Source: Gnomoniopsis sp. IMI 355080
Taxonomy: Eukaryota; Ascomycota; Sordariomycetes; Diaporthales; Gnomoniaceae
DNA length: 30,803 nt
NCBI GenBank assembly: GCA_027946555.1
Contig: JAPEVC010000320.1
Coordinates: 1 to 30,803 of the forward strand
Direction: 5' to 3'
The notes under the pieces were generated by a model, which did no database searches, was not told the origin of the DNA, and worked only from the letters and a program-made list of their open reading frames with translations. Below, piece after piece: positions 30,225-30,803 of this stretch. The position numbers and the translations under genes are program-made. Position 1 is the first letter of the stretch; each line of letters begins with the position of its first letter.

Positions 30225-30803
30225 GTGTGCAAGTATTTGAGTGGCATACACGCATGGGTCGGATTGCTAGCGTTCTATCGGAGCGAGGTGTTTTCAAGGG
30301 AAAGTGAGCGTGTGTTAGAGAGTCTCATACCATAATACCAAGTCATTGTAAGTATCCAATACGCTGTCCTTTTGTCATGTGTGGACAAGAGCAGCTCGCC
30401 CGCGGGTATCAATTGTTCAACAAGTCGGCTGTCGTCCCTCACTCTGTGCCCTTTTCCCCCCTCCTTGTGACTGAATTATTGAGCCCGCGGAAAATGTGCG
30501 GACTATGTGCACAGAACGCGCGAACCAGTCGGAGGAGCCCTTTGAGCATCTCAGGACACGATCAACAACCTGCAGATCACAACTCTCTTCCTCAGGAAAG
30601 GCACGGGTCACACACTCTGGGCATGCAAGCAACTTAATTGAGCGGCCGTCTTGGGTATGCAGATCGCCGCCGGTCTACGGGAGGCTTGTGTGTCGGGCTG
30701 CAAGTAATCCATCTCAGACCTGTTCCTGAAGGTGGCAGCCAAACGGCAGACTGCGGATGGATAGTTCTATTATTATTCCAACCCCCCCCCCCCACCAAAC
30801 ATA
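30225..30803. other. 3' flank of AhpC/TSA-like gene to window end
   Basis: This should begin with the 3' untranslated region of the preceding gene. Short frames here are not recognisable. A 12-C homopolymer lies at 30782-30793, ten bases from the window end. Confidence 0.5.

Overview
The window is nuclear DNA of a filamentous ascomycete (Pezizomycotina, most likely a Sordariomycete). The basis is widely spaced single genes, short introns of about 60-106 nt with GTAAGT/GTGAGT-type donors and CTAAC-like branch sites, fungal-type versions of every recognisable protein, and the palindromic motif TACCTAGGTA recurring in the intergenic DNA, which I recall as common in Sordariomycete genomes. I cannot name the species.

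Nine protein-coding genes can be supported. From left to right: a CofD/YvcK-like (UPF0052) protein (minus, 2033-3621, four exons); a Btz/CASC3-domain protein of the exon junction complex (minus, 5108-7370); a pepsin-like A1 aspartic protease without a visible signal peptide (minus, 9693-11077); the mitochondrial import receptor Tom70 (minus, 14437-16606); a 4-amino-4-deoxychorismate lyase of the aminotransferase class IV fold (plus, 17575-18453); a Qa-SNARE syntaxin of the Sso type (minus, 19347-20530); the U3 snoRNP Brix protein Imp4 (minus, 22216-23161); the NMD helicase Upf1 (plus, 23946-27236); and an AhpC/TSA-like thioredoxin-fold protein (plus, 28973-30224). Exon borders were read from splice consensus plus frame continuity, and each joined model has a length that is a multiple of three. 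I found no tRNA, rRNA, CRISPR array or intact transposon.

These are mostly housekeeping genes from different pathways and do not form an operon or an obvious metabolic cluster. Tom70/ADC lyase and Imp4/Upf1 are divergent pairs that could share control regions. ADC lyase and the syntaxin are convergent. Two RNA-surveillance genes (the Btz-domain protein and Upf1) lie about 17 kb apart, which may be chance.

Long intergenic stretches (1-2032, 3622-5107, 7371-9692, 11078-14436, 20531-22215, 27237-28972) hold no convincing genes. They contain microsatellites, homopolymers, TACCTAGGTA motifs and two notable clusters of perfect inverted repeats (about 13378-13507 and 28150-28333) that could be structured RNAs or short mobile-element remnants. 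I see no clearly new multi-gene system. The best leads are these two hairpin clusters, the 40-residue extracellular tail on the syntaxin, the upstream ORF in front of UPF1, and unusual exon structures (an 18-nt microexon, a 6-nt first coding exon, and a CxxC motif split by an intron).
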